From Plantago major (taxonomy: Eukaryota; Streptophyta; Magnoliopsida; Lamiales; Plantaginaceae), in the NCBI GenBank assembly GCA_026545765.1, contig CM048842.1, forward strand, positions 73,978,871-74,042,870: 64,000 bases of DNA, given 5' to 3'. Positions 1 to 10,569 of this stretch are shown piece by piece (the stretch's first letter is position 1; each line of letters begins with the position of its first letter). A program made the translations under genes and the position numbers. The notes under the pieces were generated by a model. That model worked only from the letters and a program-made list of their open reading frames with translations, did not search any database and was not told the origin of the DNA.

Positions 1-756
1 GGGTAAATTACAATACAATTCTTTCACAGTTTTGGGAACAAATTCATCAAGTGAACTGACAGAGGTAAGAAAATGACGACTTTCTAAAAACTGATAAACA
101 CTATGCAGCCTAAAATCAGAAACCGAAATGGTCCTTTCCACCAAGACCTTTTTCTTCTCAAAATCACAAAACAAATCATGTAGGTCCTTGGTATAGAAAG
201 CATTGTCATAGGCAAATTTTGCTTCATAACCCTTAGGAGATGTAGAAGAGGAGGGGGTACCTTTTCGCGCAGTTTCTTTTGACGAACCTGGCATTTTGAC
301 ATGGGATCCAGAAGACTAACCTTTGCTAGTTGTTGCCTTAGATGGCTTGGGGACCATCTCTTCCTCATCATCATCCACTGTGACCACCTCTGGTGTTGTG
401 GGCACATCCTGAGTAGGAGCAGAGGGAGTGGGTGTGACACCAACACCTGTTTCAGCTGGCATGGACATGGGTGTGTCAGGAACACCAGACCCAGGAGACC
501 CCATGGATTCAAAAAGTGGCGGTAAAACCACCAATGGAACGGGCTCTGCAGTTGCAACAGGGGATTGCTCAGCTTGCGGAACCCTAGATCCAGAATTCCC
601 CGTTTCCGCATGAAATTGGGAATCCATCGGCATTAAAACCAGTTCCCGGCAAGTATTGGGTGGTGGAGACGATGTGGAGACCCTGGGTTTCTTGGGAGCT
701 TTGGGTGGTTGGGAAAATTTCCATTTTGCGGATTTCTTTGTGGATTTGGGAGCCAT
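1..756 (-). pseudogene. Element A ORF3 (post-pol extra ORF), partial, one in-frame stop
   Basis: The reading frame opens at ATG 756-754 (start MAPKSTKKSAKW), is rich in Lys, Pro and Ser, then acidic (VDDDEEEMV). It meets one TAG at 318-316 and continues in the same frame through MPGSSKETARKG to the window edge with no further stop. Near the edge it reads FVPKTVKELYCNLP, like the EFY/NL-type motif in the ORF3 of elements B and D and in proteins annotated as putative plant transposon protein. The TAG would be CAG with one C-to-T change. The position after pol and the basic, low-complexity start fit Sirevirus ORF3, often called env-like. I see no signal peptide or membrane segment, so no envelope role is claimed. 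The function is unknown. Confidence 0.7.
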
Positions 757-2009
757 GGAGAGAAGAGAATGGAGAATGGAGAGTGAGAGACTGTGAGAAA
801 GGAAGTGAGAAAGAAAAAGAGGAGAAAAGAAATATAAGGAAGGAGACGAACAGATGGAGAGAAATCTGTTAGTGGGAAGCTCAAGATGTGTGCGGAGGTT
901 AATGGGAGTAATGGGAGCACATTTCTCTGTAATCATACTAAAAATAGGAGATTAGTATTAAAGAGACACAACGGCAAATCCTGTGAGCAATCAAGAATAG
1001 TGAGTAGTACAAAATCAACAAGTGATAAAAAAATTAATATTTAAGAAATAATTCTATTTTAATGGTACAGTAACCAACAGAACTAAGTCTCAGTACTAAC
1101 TAACCCAATATAAACTAATTACTCAATTTAACACCCATAACCACATGCACCCCATGCAGAGAGAGAGAGAGAGAAAAAAAATGCGAAACACATAACATTA
1201 CTATAGCATTCATAACCATGGTGTGTTCAGAACACCCCAACTCAAAGACAAAGAGAAACTCAAACTAAACTGAAAACACAGACCTCTACATAGAAGAAGA
1301 AGAAGAAGAAGGGGAAAGAAAAATGTTGGCAGAACACACACATGACCATGGTGTTGTCGGAACACCTAATTACAGACCATTAGATACACAAACCGAAACT
1401 TTTTATTTTACTCCAGCAAGAGAACAAAATTTTAAGCAAGTTTTTTATTTTATTATTATTTTTTTTATTTTTTATTTGACAAGGGTAACACATTGAATGA
1501 AGGCAGCCGGAACTCCTATCATCCCAACCGTACCACAAGCCTTTTCAGCAACGTGGGTGAGTACATAGAATGGAAATGAGGACAAATGAACTTCAATACC
1601 CCAGTAACCCAATGCGTACAAATTTACCACATCACCTTTTTAGAGAAAACCTCAAGTCAAATAGTCACACCGAATGCAGGCAGTCAGAACTCCGCACACC
1701 CCAGCACAACTACCGACTATATCAAGTATCCCATCAACAACCATAAAGGAAACAAGAACGCCACAAATCACATGGTGTTCTGCACACACACAAGCACTTT
1801 ATTTACAAAAAGGAGGCACATGTAACAAGACATTTAAGAGCCCAAAAAGTCAAGAAATTGAGTGAACTAGACACAAACATAGTTAAAACTTCTAGTAACT
1901 GAAAGAAAGAGAAGGGAGAAGGATTTAGAACAAGATAATAACACATAACACCACAAACAATACAGGTGTGTTCCGGTGGTGATGCGGACACACCATAGCA
2001 CTCAGACTT
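757..2009 (-). other. Element A spacer between pol and ORF3
   Basis: About 1.25 kb with no convincing coding region. It is A/T-rich with homopolymer runs (T-rich near 1440-1480) and a GAA-type microsatellite near 1290-1310. Imperfect palindromes of the GTGTT...AACAC type occur near 1220, 1353 and 1970, matching those elsewhere in this element. Long spacers before ORF3 are common in Sireviruses. Confidence 0.6.
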
Positions 2010-3584
2010 TTAGACTATGCACAGTCCAAGAGATTTTCTAAGACTAGGAAATCTCTCAGCATCCAGGGGTTTGGTAAAGATGTCAGCTAACTGATTTGTG
2101 GTTTCTATATGTTGAATATCAATAAGCTTTGACTCGACCAAATCACGCAAAAAATGGTGTCTAATATCTATGTGCTTTGTTCTAGAATGTTGGACAGGAT
2201 TTTTGGATATATTAATAGCACTCAAATTATCACAGAACATCAGAAGAGTATCACTTTCCAAACCATAATCATGCAACATGTGATTTAACCATACTAATTG
2301 GGTTACACAACTACCTGCGGCTATGTACTCGGATTCAGCGGTTGAAAGAGATACAGCTACATTTTTTCTGTACCAAGACACTAGATTATTCCCTAAATAG
2401 AAACATCCACCACTCGTAGATTTTCTATCATCAAGATCCCCTGCCCAATCAGAATCACTATAACCAACAAGATTGGCAATAGTGTCCCAAGAATACCAAA
2501 TTCCCAAAGAAGCAGTACCAGAAATGTATCTAAGGATCCTTTTAACAGCTACTAAATGAGAAGCACGAGGATCAGCTTGATACCTGGCACATACACATAC
2601 GGAGTACATGATGTCTGGTCGAGTGGCTGAGAAGTATAGAAGACTGCCAATCATGGAGCGATACAGGGTGTGGTCAACACACTCGCCTGCACCATCCTTG
2701 GAAATCTTCATACTTGAGGACATGGGTGTCTTGTAGGGCTTTGCTGCAGCTAACCCAAACCTTTCCACTAGGTTTTTAGCATACTTTTCATGTGATAGAA
2801 ACATCCCATTGGGTTTCTGCTTGACTTGCAAACCCAAAAAGAAGGAAAGTTCGCCAATCATGCTCATCTCGAATGTATCTGTCATAGTTTCAACAAACTT
2901 ATCTGGAGTAGACTTGTTAGTTGAGCCAAAAACTATGTCATCAACATAAATCTGAGCAACACACACATCTTTCTGAGATCTGAGAATAAACAAAGTCCGA
3001 TCACCTTCACCACGAATGAAACCAAACTTTAACAAAAATTCTGTAAGTCTATCATACCAAGCTCTAGGTGCTTGTTTTAAGCCATACAAAGCCTTATCAA
3101 GTTTATACACATACTCAGGATGATATGGATCAATGAACCCTTTGGGTTGTTCAATATAGACCTCTTTGTTAATGTATCCATTTAGAAACGCTGCCTTAAC
3201 ATCCATTTGATACAAGGTAATGCGCAGATGACAAGCAATAGCAAGAAGTAAACGAATAGACTCAATTCTAGCCACATGAGCAAAAGTCTCATCAAAGTCA
3301 ACTCCTTCAACCTGTGTAAATCCTTGAGCAACTAACCGGGCCTTATTCCTAACAATTATACCATTTTCATCGCTTTTCTTCTTAAAAATCCATTTAGTCC
3401 CAAATATATTGACATTACCGGGGCGTGGAACAAGAGTCCAAACTTTGTTTTTGGTAAATTGTAAGAGTTCTTCCTGCATTGCATTTATCCAATGAGTATC
3501 CTTAAGCGCCTGATTCACATTTTTAGGTTCAAAGGAAGACACAAAACAAGAAACTTGCACCTGATCAGTGTGTGTTGAAAACAC
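2010..3584 (-). CDS. Element A pol, reverse transcriptase and RNase H segment
   Basis: This reading frame of about 524 codons encodes the Copia reverse transcriptase, which copies element RNA into DNA, and the linked RNase H. Early motifs include TKWIFKKK and ARLVAQGFTQ. The RT core follows with YQMDVKAAFLNG, LYGLKQAPRAWY and the catalytic YVDDIVFG, where the two Asp bind metal. RNase H motifs SDSDWAGDLDDRKSTSG, LSTAESEYIAA and RTKHIDIRHHF come next, then QLADIFTKPL near the end. The start given is only the first Met of this frame. Upstream, coding continues from the integrase frame after a single frameshift near 3610-3620, where the frame reads GLQKDGKSSCVFS. One unusual residue is seen: FAHVAR where FAPVAR is usual. 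Confidence 0.92.
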   Translation of the reverse strand: MFSTHTDQVQVSCFVSSFEPKNVNQALKDTHWINAMQEELLQFTKNKVWTLVPRPGNVNIFGTKWIFKKKSDENGIIVRNKARLVAQGFTQVEGVDFDETFAHVARIESIRLLLAIACHLRITLYQMDVKAAFLNGYINKEVYIEQPKGFIDPYHPEYVYKLDKALYGLKQAPRAWYDRLTEFLLKFGFIRGEGDRTLFILRSQKDVCVAQIYVDDIVFGSTNKSTPDKFVETMTDTFEMSMIGELSFFLGLQVKQKPNGMFLSHEKYAKNLVERFGLAAAKPYKTPMSSSMKISKDGAGECVDHTLYRSMIGSLLYFSATRPDIMYSVCVCARYQADPRASHLVAVKRILRYISGTASLGIWYSWDTIANLVGYSDSDWAGDLDDRKSTSGGCFYLGNNLVSWYRKNVAVSLSTAESEYIAAGSCVTQLVWLNHMLHDYGLESDTLLMFCDNLSAINISKNPVQHSRTKHIDIRHHFLRDLVESKLIDIQHIETTNQLADIFTKPLDAERFPSLRKSLGLCIV

Positions 3585-6181
3585 ACATGAAGATTTACCA
3601 TCTTTTTGTAATCCAAGCGTTCTTTGACACGCGTTTTCATACCATCAGTGAGCTCACCAATGACCAGTGTGGATGAATGATCTTTTCTGATTCGTGACGG
3701 AGGATCACGCCTTGCATTGTCTCCTGTCGGATGATCTTCAAATACTACGCCTGTTGTGTTGTCACCTGGAGGTGTTTCCAGAACACCGGCTATATTGTCT
3801 GCTGAAGTACGTTCAGTACGTATGCAAGGAGATTCAGATGAATCTTCATCTTGCTCAGCATCTGATGTGTTTGACCCACTGTCAACCTGTTCATCAGTTG
3901 GAACTGGGACTCGAGCTGCTTCTGGTGTGTTGGACACATTGGGTATTCCATCAGTGGGTGTTTCCACAACACTATACGGTTCTTCCTCAACCTGTACTTC
4001 TGCATCACTAACACAATCATCAAATACAACATTGACTGACTCCATAATAGTTCTGCGTGTAGGGACATAGATCCTATACGCATGACTATTTATGGAGTAG
4101 CCAACAAAAATTCCCTTTTCACTCTTAGGATCAAATTTACTCAATTTGTCCTTATCATTTAAGATATAGCAAGTGCACCCAAACACACGAAGATGTGCAA
4201 CATTGGGCTTCTTGTCTTTGAGAAACTCATAGGGAGTTTTGGTTGTACCTGGCCTAAGATAGACTCTATTGGTTAGATAACATGCAGTATTTAAAGCTTC
4301 AGCCCAGAGACGTTTGGAAACTTTCATAGAGTTCAACATTACCCTAGCCATTTCTTTCAAAGTCCTATTCTTACGTTCAGCTATGCCATTTTGCTGAGGT
4401 GTTTTAGGAGCAGAGTACTCATGAAAGATCCCATGTTCATCACAAAAGCCAGCAAAAGATTTATTCTCAAATTCAGTTCCATGATCTGATCTAATGCGAA
4501 GAACAGACGAACCATACAAATTGACTATACTAGCATGCAGTGTTTTGAACAAACCAAAGGTTTCTGATTTTTCTTTAAGAAATTTAACCCAAGAGTAACG
4601 AGAAAAATCATCAACAATCACATAAGCATATCTTTTACCACCAAAGCTATCAACTTCTACGGGGCCCATTAGATCCATATGGAGTAGTTGAAAGCACTTA
4701 CTAGTACCGACGTATTGTCCATCCGTGAGTACTGGGCTGTGAGGAGCTTTTGTTTGTTTCCCTTTGAGACAATCCTCACATACTATCTTCCCTGGACTAC
4801 TCAGCTTTGGAAGTCCTCTGACTGCTTCAATCTTGATCAACTTCTCAAGATTTCTGTAGTTTACATGTCCAAGCCTTTTATGCCAGAGTACAACATCTTC
4901 CAATTTGTCCTGATTGCATTTGACTTGATTATTCACCATGTAGCAATTGTCCTTGGACCTGGTGCCTGTCATAATATAACGATTTCCAGAATCGAACACC
5001 TCACAAGTGTTCTTACTAAACAGTACCATTAGGTTATCATCACACAATTGACTAATGCTGATTAGGTTTGCCATCAACCCTTTTACCAAGAGAACTCCTT
5101 TCGATGGAAGGAATCCAGGGAGATTCAGGACCCCTTTACCAATTATTCTACCTTTGGTCCCACCGCCATATGTTACGGTACCTGTAGTTAGTTTCACAAA
5201 ATCACTAAGATGTGACTTTTCTCCAATCATATGACGAGAGCAACCACTATCAAAGTACCATGCACCTGCAGGGTTAGATTTCAATGCGGTGAAAACAACT
5301 GTGCTAAGTATCTTATTCTTGATTTTCCAAGCCCGTTTCAATTTGTTTTCCCTTTTCTTAGATGAGACTCTGATTCCAGGTGTTGTTGAGACACTCTCCA
5401 CAGATTTTTCTTTTTCAGTATCAGGAACTGGTGTTGGGACAACACTGAGTTCACTGTTTTCTTTGTTACTGTGATCAGCGGGTGTCTTGACAACACTGTC
5501 ATCGGAGTTGGTTGGTTTAACTTTTTTCTTAAGCAATTTATAGCAATAAGGCTTGATGTGACCTTGTTTAGAACAATTTTCACAAATAAAAACCTTCTTT
5601 TGTTTTTGTAAAGTTTTCTCAACAGTTTCTTTGGCTTTGACAAAAATTGGTCCAGTAGATAAAACCAACTCAGATTTAGACATAGGCAAAACATCATCAA
5701 CATGCTTATGATAACCAAGACCAGTAGTTCCATCATTTCCAACACTGAGTATTTCATCAAGTTTAGAGGTACCGGAATTAATCTTAGCAAAAGTAAGTTC
5801 ATGCTTTTCTAACCTTGATTGTACCTTTTCAAGTTCAGCCTCTTTTTGGGTAAGAGTAACTTCCAGATGTGAGACTGTATCTTTAAGAAACTTGTTCTCC
5901 TTCTCGAGAGCTTTAGCATTCTTGATCGCCTTCTTCCATTCATCAATGAGATCAGCATAGATGCTCTTTAGTTCCTTCACTATTTCTTCATTGTATGAAT
6001 CATCGTCAGATTCGGTACCTGTACCTTCATTAAGATCAATACTACTACTCATGCATACGAAGTTAGTGTCCTCATAAAAAATATCTTCATCAGTGTTCTC
6101 AAAACACACAGAATCTGGAAAATCTGCAAAGAAAACTTCATGAGCATCTTCAGTGTTCTCAACACACATCATAGTCTTCAT
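3515..6181 (-). CDS. Element A linker with zinc knuckle, protease and integrase
   Basis: An 888-codon frame. The first 200 residues are acidic and coiled-coil-like (KALEKENKFLKDT), followed by a CX2CX4HX4C zinc knuckle, CENCSKQGHIKPYC. The aspartic protease active site is WYFDSGCSRHM, near residue 310. A GAG-pre-integrase HHCC domain follows (LWHKRLGHVNYRN ... CEDCLKGKQTK), then an integrase DDE core: Asp in LLHMDLMGP, Asp in IRSDHGTEF, Glu in [15 protein letters not shown]. The C-terminal third is low-complexity and acidic, and its DNA is dense in GTGTT/AACAC palindromes. The ATG overlaps the gag-frame stop as ATGA (6181-6178), so pol lies in a different frame from gag. The last 25 or so residues are out of frame after a shift near 3610. 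Confidence 0.92.
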   Translation of the reverse strand: MKTMMCVENTEDAHEVFFADFPDSVCFENTDEDIFYEDTNFVCMSSSIDLNEGTGTESDDDSYNEEIVKELKSIYADLIDEWKKAIKNAKALEKENKFLKDTVSHLEVTLTQKEAELEKVQSRLEKHELTFAKINSGTSKLDEILSVGNDGTTGLGYHKHVDDVLPMSKSELVLSTGPIFVKAKETVEKTLQKQKKVFICENCSKQGHIKPYCYKLLKKKVKPTNSDDSVVKTPADHSNKENSELSVVPTPVPDTEKEKSVESVSTTPGIRVSSKKRENKLKRAWKIKNKILSTVVFTALKSNPAGAWYFDSGCSRHMIGEKSHLSDFVKLTTGTVTYGGGTKGRIIGKGVLNLPGFLPSKGVLLVKGLMANLISISQLCDDNLMVLFSKNTCEVFDSGNRYIMTGTRSKDNCYMVNNQVKCNQDKLEDVVLWHKRLGHVNYRNLEKLIKIEAVRGLPKLSSPGKIVCEDCLKGKQTKAPHSPVLTDGQYVGTSKCFQLLHMDLMGPVEVDSFGGKRYAYVIVDDFSRYSWVKFLKEKSETFGLFKTLHASIVNLYGSSVLRIRSDHGTEFENKSFAGFCDEHGIFHEYSAPKTPQQNGIAERKNRTLKEMARVMLNSMKVSKRLWAEALNTACYLTNRVYLRPGTTKTPYEFLKDKKPNVAHLRVFGCTCYILNDKDKLSKFDPKSEKGIFVGYSINSHAYRIYVPTRRTIMESVNVVFDDCVSDAEVQVEEEPYSVVETPTDGIPNVSNTPEAARVPVPTDEQVDSGSNTSDAEQDEDSSESPCIRTERTSADNIAGVLETPPGDNTTGVVFEDHPTGDNARRDPPSRIRKDHSSTLVIGELTDGMKTRVKERLDYKKMVNLHVCFQHTLIRCKFLVLCLPLNLKM

Positions 6182-7275
6182 CCAAAGGATTTGAAGAACG
6201 TGAAATGAAGTCCAATGTTATCCTCTTGTGGAGTATCTTCATCTTCTTCAGAACCTGTATTATCTTCACTTACACATACCCAATAAGCACCTCCCTTGTT
6301 ACGAAGGGTATTAGCACATTCATTAGCAAAGTGACCATAGCATTCACATGCAAAACACTTCTTTTACTTTACTTGGTTAGCTTCTTCAACAGATGGTTTC
6401 TTATAAGCTGGTTTAACATTAGATTTAGAAGAATTACTACTTGAACTTGCTTTGAATTTGTCCTTAAGACTGCTTTTCTTAAAACGTTTAACAATAGCAT
6501 TAAGAAGCTTATTATCAATAGTTTCTTCATCAAAATCATCATCAGATACATCAGCAGCTTTTGTTTGAAGAGCAACACTTTTGTTCCTATCAACACTAGG
6601 TGGTGGATCAGTCATTGAGATCTCATAATTCAAAAGTATGTTCATCAAAGTTTGCAAGTCCATAATTGATAAATTGTTAGCAGTTTCAATAGCAATTCTT
6701 TTCATCTCATAACGCTTAGAAAGAGTTCTAAGAGCCTTAAAAACCATCTGCTTGTTAGAATAAGGATCACCAAGTATTTGACTCTCATTAGCAATATCTA
6801 TCAGTTTTTCAAAATACTCAGTTATGCTTTCATCATCAGTCATTCTTAAATTCTCAAATTTACTACTAAGCAATTGAGATCTAGAAAGTTTGACACTAGC
6901 ATCACCCTCACAATGTGTTTGAAGAATTTCCCACGCAGATTTAGCAGAAGTGCATGATTGAATCAACTTAAACATGTGATTATTAACATGAGCAAATATA
7001 CTATTAAGAGCTTTTTCATGAAAAGTAGCATCATTTAACTCTCCTGGAGTATATGTCGATTCTGGTTTGGGCAGGACATCACCATCTTTATCTGGCTCCA
7101 GCATGGGAACACGGTAGCCTTCAGTGATACACCTCCAAGCACGAACTTCGATGGACTTGATGTACGTTCTCATGCGTATGCTCCAGTAGCGGTAGTTCGG
7201 ACCATCCAAGATAGGTAACCTGTTAGCATTGGGGTTAGCAAAATCCATCTCTTTAGTATCAAATCCAAACACCAA
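6178..7275 (-). pseudogene. Element A gag (UBN2-type) with zinc knuckle, one in-frame stop
   Basis: Gag packages the element RNA in cytoplasmic particles. The frame starts MVFGFDTKEMDFANPNANR and has Copia gag features: LDGPNYRYWSIRMRTYIKS near residue 25 and AWEILQTHCEGDASVK near residue 115. A basic, Ser-rich tail ends at TAA 6366-6364. Directly after this stop the same frame continues with KCFACECYGHFANEC, a CX2CX4HX4C nucleocapsid zinc knuckle, and runs to TGA at 6180-6178, where it overlaps the next ATG. The TAA therefore separates gag from its own zinc knuckle. It could be a mutation or a read-through stop. A single copy does not decide. Confidence 0.85.
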
Positions 7276-7290
7276 TTGATTTGGTGACTA

Positions 7291-7303
7291 GCTCTTGATG
7301 CCA
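7291..7303 (-). other. Element A primer-binding site
   Basis: The minus strand reads TGGCATCAAGAGC two bases after the LTR end. It resembles the 3' end complement of initiator methionine tRNA (usual plant form TGGTATCAGAGC), with one substitution and one extra A. Confidence 0.75.
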
Positions 7304-7305
7304 AA

Positions 7306-8168
7306 TGTAAAAGTTTAAGGACTCGGATTTGACACTAAACTAATACTACCAGAAAGTCCAGTGTTTATAGAACACCTATTATGCTGTAACTTGAACCAAT
7401 GTTCTGAAGACACTGCTCTTCGGTAACCAAACACAAACTTATACTTGACACTAAATAAACAGCGGAAATAAACAAGACAAGATATAAGTTTCTAGCAGAT
7501 TATATTACTATAATCTACCGAGCCTCAAGGCGAAAGTATCCACTAAACAACGATGATAATGAATACAAAACTAGTCTAGATTTATTCTTACGAATAACTC
7601 TAGATGCAAATCAACTGAGTAGATGTAAAGAGCTACCTCTACCAATCTAACTACCAATCTCTAACCTATAGAGAATACTAGATAGATACAACTCAGAAAA
7701 ACTGAGACAAAACACGAATCTATATAAACATTCTTGGAAGAATAATAAGCTTGTTTCGCGTAATTATCTTCAATGTAGACTCATGTATATATAGGCTTGA
7801 TAGCCGCTCCTGATATGTAGTAGAGTCCTACATTGATTCTTGTTATAACCTTGTAAGTAGAATCCTAGTCGGTTTCTCCTTCCTTCCTTGGCACACACAA
7901 ATACACACTCCTTGTTCTACTCATCTTCGATTTGCTCAAGTATCCTAGATTACATGAGATCTTTTATCCTAAAATATCTGCACATATAATACAACTAAAA
8001 CTGTGGAACAATATTAGAGTTAGAATAAAGATAAAAACTATACTAAATATATATATCGAAGTGTGACTTATCAACTAGTGTGACGAGAACACTAAATCTA
8101 CAGTGTTCGTAAAACACTAGTACAAATACTGTGAATGTTATCAAAACACTCCACTAGTCCCACTTACA
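7306..8168 (-). repeat. Element A 5' LTR
   Basis: On the minus strand it begins TGTAAGTGGGACTAG at 8168 and ends in TTTTACA at 7306, next to the primer-binding site. The start was placed by analogy with the element D LTR (TGAAAGTGCAGTATGC, then TTTTGATAA), since the partner LTR is not in the window. The length is 863 bp, usual for this lineage. It contains GTGTT...AACAC palindromes near 7360, 7400 and 8103. The outer boundary is the less certain one. Confidence 0.75.
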
Positions 8169-9115
8169 ACTAGAATCTAGACAATGTCAATTTAGGACGT
8201 AATCACAAGATCAACGTTGAACTGCTCAGCTTTAAACTTTGTTTGATTTCAGTGAAGTCCAACTCCGCAGTCAAATAAATTAATTATTAGTATGAGTTCT
8301 TCATTTTCTTTTGTTTCGTAAAGTATTGCAATTTCTCATATGTTGTATGCTGATAGCTTGTTAGTCTAGTCAAAGATTTAGTTCAGACTTGTTATATATC
8401 CTCATCATAGTAAAAACATTCTTTAATTTGCAGGGCTAATAGCTCCAAATTCAATTTCCTAACTTGAGATTTGAACGTTAAGTTTATGTTGAGTGTTATT
8501 ATTTCTAGGACGTGTTTTCACCATTTCTTAGGTATCTAATCAATTGATTTTATTATTTTCATTTATTTTGTACTGTACACTACAAAAACTAAATATATTT
8601 ATTATATTTTATTGATGGATTTATTTGTTTAAGACACTAACATTTTTGTTCTCATTCATTTACAAAGACTACTAATAAAAAGAGAGTTGCCTAAATTTAT
8701 GTAAAATAGCTAAAACGTCATATACTATGAAAACAATGGGGCATATACTGACTTAATTTGTAATAGCTAAGAAAGACGAAATAAATATGAAAACCAATTT
8801 TTATTAAACACTAATATATCACTTCCACCTCTAACTGTTTGGCAAATGGCCTCTAATTAATTTAGACTTAGTGTTGAATGGTTTTATTTTTCCATTTAGG
8901 TAAAAATAGTTTTTTCCTCTGACTTAATCCTTGAAACATCCATTCAAAATAAATTAATAATTTATAATGGTTGATTATTTTAATAGTATCTCTCCGTGGG
9001 ACCGTATAGGAAGATTTAACATTATAGTTATAGTCAGAAACATTATGTTTTTTTTTACTATAAAAAACGGTGTTATGCATATACACACAATATAGTACTA
9101 TAAAATATTAATTCA
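8169..9115. other. AT-rich intergenic DNA
   Basis: No convincing coding region, RNA gene or terminal repeat seen. Several poly-A/T stretches are present. Short open frames here are in random AT-rich sequence. Confidence 0.5.
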
Positions 9116-9125
9116 TAAAACATGA

Positions 9126-9312
9126 ATGACATTTTTTTAAATTTTTCCTTGGTATCCGCTACTGCGACTAATCCATGCGAGCACTGTCGGACCCTTTTTG
9201 AGGGGCAGCTCTCCCAGCGGTGTTTTTTACATCCACAAGGCTCGAATTCGAGATGGCGAGACCTTGTTTAAATGAACTCAAGTCCCTTACCACTTGAGCC
9301 AACGACCGTTAC
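9126..9312 (-). mobile_element. tRNA-derived SINE with 10-bp target duplication
   Basis: On the minus strand the element starts GTAACGGTCG and has an RNA polymerase III A box, TGGCTCAAGTGG (9301-9290). A B-box-like TCTCGAATTCGAGCC lies near 9253-9239. A GC-rich body follows and it ends in an A/T-rich tail. The flanks carry a perfect direct repeat, TAAAACATGA, at 9116-9125 and 9313-9322, as expected for LINE-dependent retroposition. The length of about 187 bp and the tRNA-like head fit plant SINEs. It is not a functional tRNA gene. Confidence 0.82.
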
Positions 9313-9322
9313 TAAAACATGA

Positions 9323-10246
9323 TATTATTAAATCATTATGCATGTATTTAAGTGGATCTGGCGGTCCATCTTGTCATTTAATATAACATACTTCCATTTC
9401 AAGATTTTGTGTTATTTAATATTAGTACTATAAAAGTTAGTTGAAGGCTTATCATGATACGAAACTTTCTAATGTAACGGCCGGTCGTCGCGTCGGTAAA
9501 TATGTGCTGCCCTGTCCTGTCCCTAGGTAAGTCGTGGTTTATAAAAGTCATGCGTTATTTAACTTTATTTTCCTAGTAGCCTAACTGAAATAAAAGATGA
9601 CGGAATTAAAATAAAACAAGATATTGACTAGATTGGTCAAAGTCTTGTTAGCTAAACTAAACTAAACTAGTCTGGTTGACTCAACTATATCCAGTAGGCG
9701 TATCAATACATGTCGGGAATTCAAGATATCCTAACATGTTTCTACATTCATCCTATTTATGAGAAAAATGAAAAGTGGATTGAATTGAACAATTCATAAA
9801 TCATAATGAAGTGAATTAGCTTAAATCTTATCGGGCTTATTACTAATTCAACTCATTGTGAGATCTTTCCACTTGTAATTAATTTGGATTCAATCTTGCG
9901 CTATAGTTTTATGCTCTTCTATTCATCTGAAAAATTATTAATTTTAGTTTAATTTGGTTTAGTTAGTTTTTACAATACGAATAAATTCAGTTCAGTTCAA
10001 TTCAGACGAAGATGACAGAGCTTAATACGCATTCATACCTACATATGATGATCTGAATACAGATTACAACTGGTTAATTATCTATTTTAAAATTGCTTCA
10101 CGACAGTTCAAAGATTTCTAATGAAGTAGAATTCTACAATAAAAAGATTGGATGTTACTTTTATATCGATATAAGCATCTGAATAAGTTAAATAATTTTA
10201 AGCCATGAATTCTAAGTTAGTCACACAATATTATTATTGTTATTCA
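9323..10246. other. Intergenic DNA with a dispersed repeat fragment
   Basis: No gene seen. The stretch near 9985-10010 (TTCAGTTCAGTTCAATTCAG followed by ACGAAG) recurs inverted near 14513-14545, so it probably belongs to an unnamed small dispersed repeat. Confidence 0.45.
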
Positions 10247-10569
10247 TAGCTCTCTTTAGCAAAACTAACTCATAAACTAGCTGGTAGATTATAGCTAATA
10301 ACTAGCTGGTAGCTGATTGGGTAGCTGATGGACTAGTTGGTTTTTATAAAAGTGTTTGGTAAATCAATTAACTGATAAGCTAGCTTATTTGCTAAATATA
10401 GTATGTAAAAACAAATCAGCTAGCTTATTTTTCTGATAAACTTCCTGGACAAATTTATCAGATCAGCTAGCTTATCAGCTACCAGCTAGGCGTTCACGTA
10501 ACAGGCTTATTACAAAAATAAACTTATCGGACTGATAAGCTAAACGATAAGCTTGTACTAAACAGAGCC
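10247..10569. mobile_element. hAT-like MITE, copy 1
   Basis: About 320 bp dense in AGCTAGCTTATCAG and AGCTGGTAGCTGAT modules in both orientations. The ends match as inverted repeats: left AGCTCTCTTTAGCAAAAC, right (reverse complement) GGCTCTGTTTAGTACAAG. The same family occurs inverted at 36620-36945 and, split, at about 54990-55640. The superfamily is inferred from the end sequence; a clear 8-bp duplication was not resolved. Confidence 0.55.

Larger units (their letters stand above)
1..8168 (-). mobile_element. Element A: Sirevirus-type Ty1/copia retrotransposon, truncated by window edge
   Basis: Reading on the minus strand, the order is 5' LTR (8168-7306), primer-binding site, gag with a zinc knuckle, a linker with a second zinc knuckle, protease, integrase, reverse transcriptase, RNase H, a long spacer and an extra ORF that runs off the window. 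Protease-integrase-RT-RNase H is the Copia order, and an ORF after pol is typical of the Sirevirus (SIRE/Maximus) lineage. The 3' LTR is outside the window, so the target duplication cannot be checked. Element D at 42-53 kb is a clear relative, with matching RT and RNase H motifs and the same layout. Coding is broken by an in-frame stop in gag, a frameshift between integrase and RT, and a stop in ORF3, so this copy is probably not autonomous as given. Confidence 0.93.

Noticed and set aside
3694..4070. Plus-strand coding frames opposite the integrase linker
   Set aside because: They mirror the minus-strand palindrome-rich coding region of element A and have no motif of their own.
9239..9301. 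tRNA gene
   Set aside because: A- and B-box-like motifs are present, but no cloverleaf with acceptor stem was found; the 10-bp target duplication and tail show a SINE.
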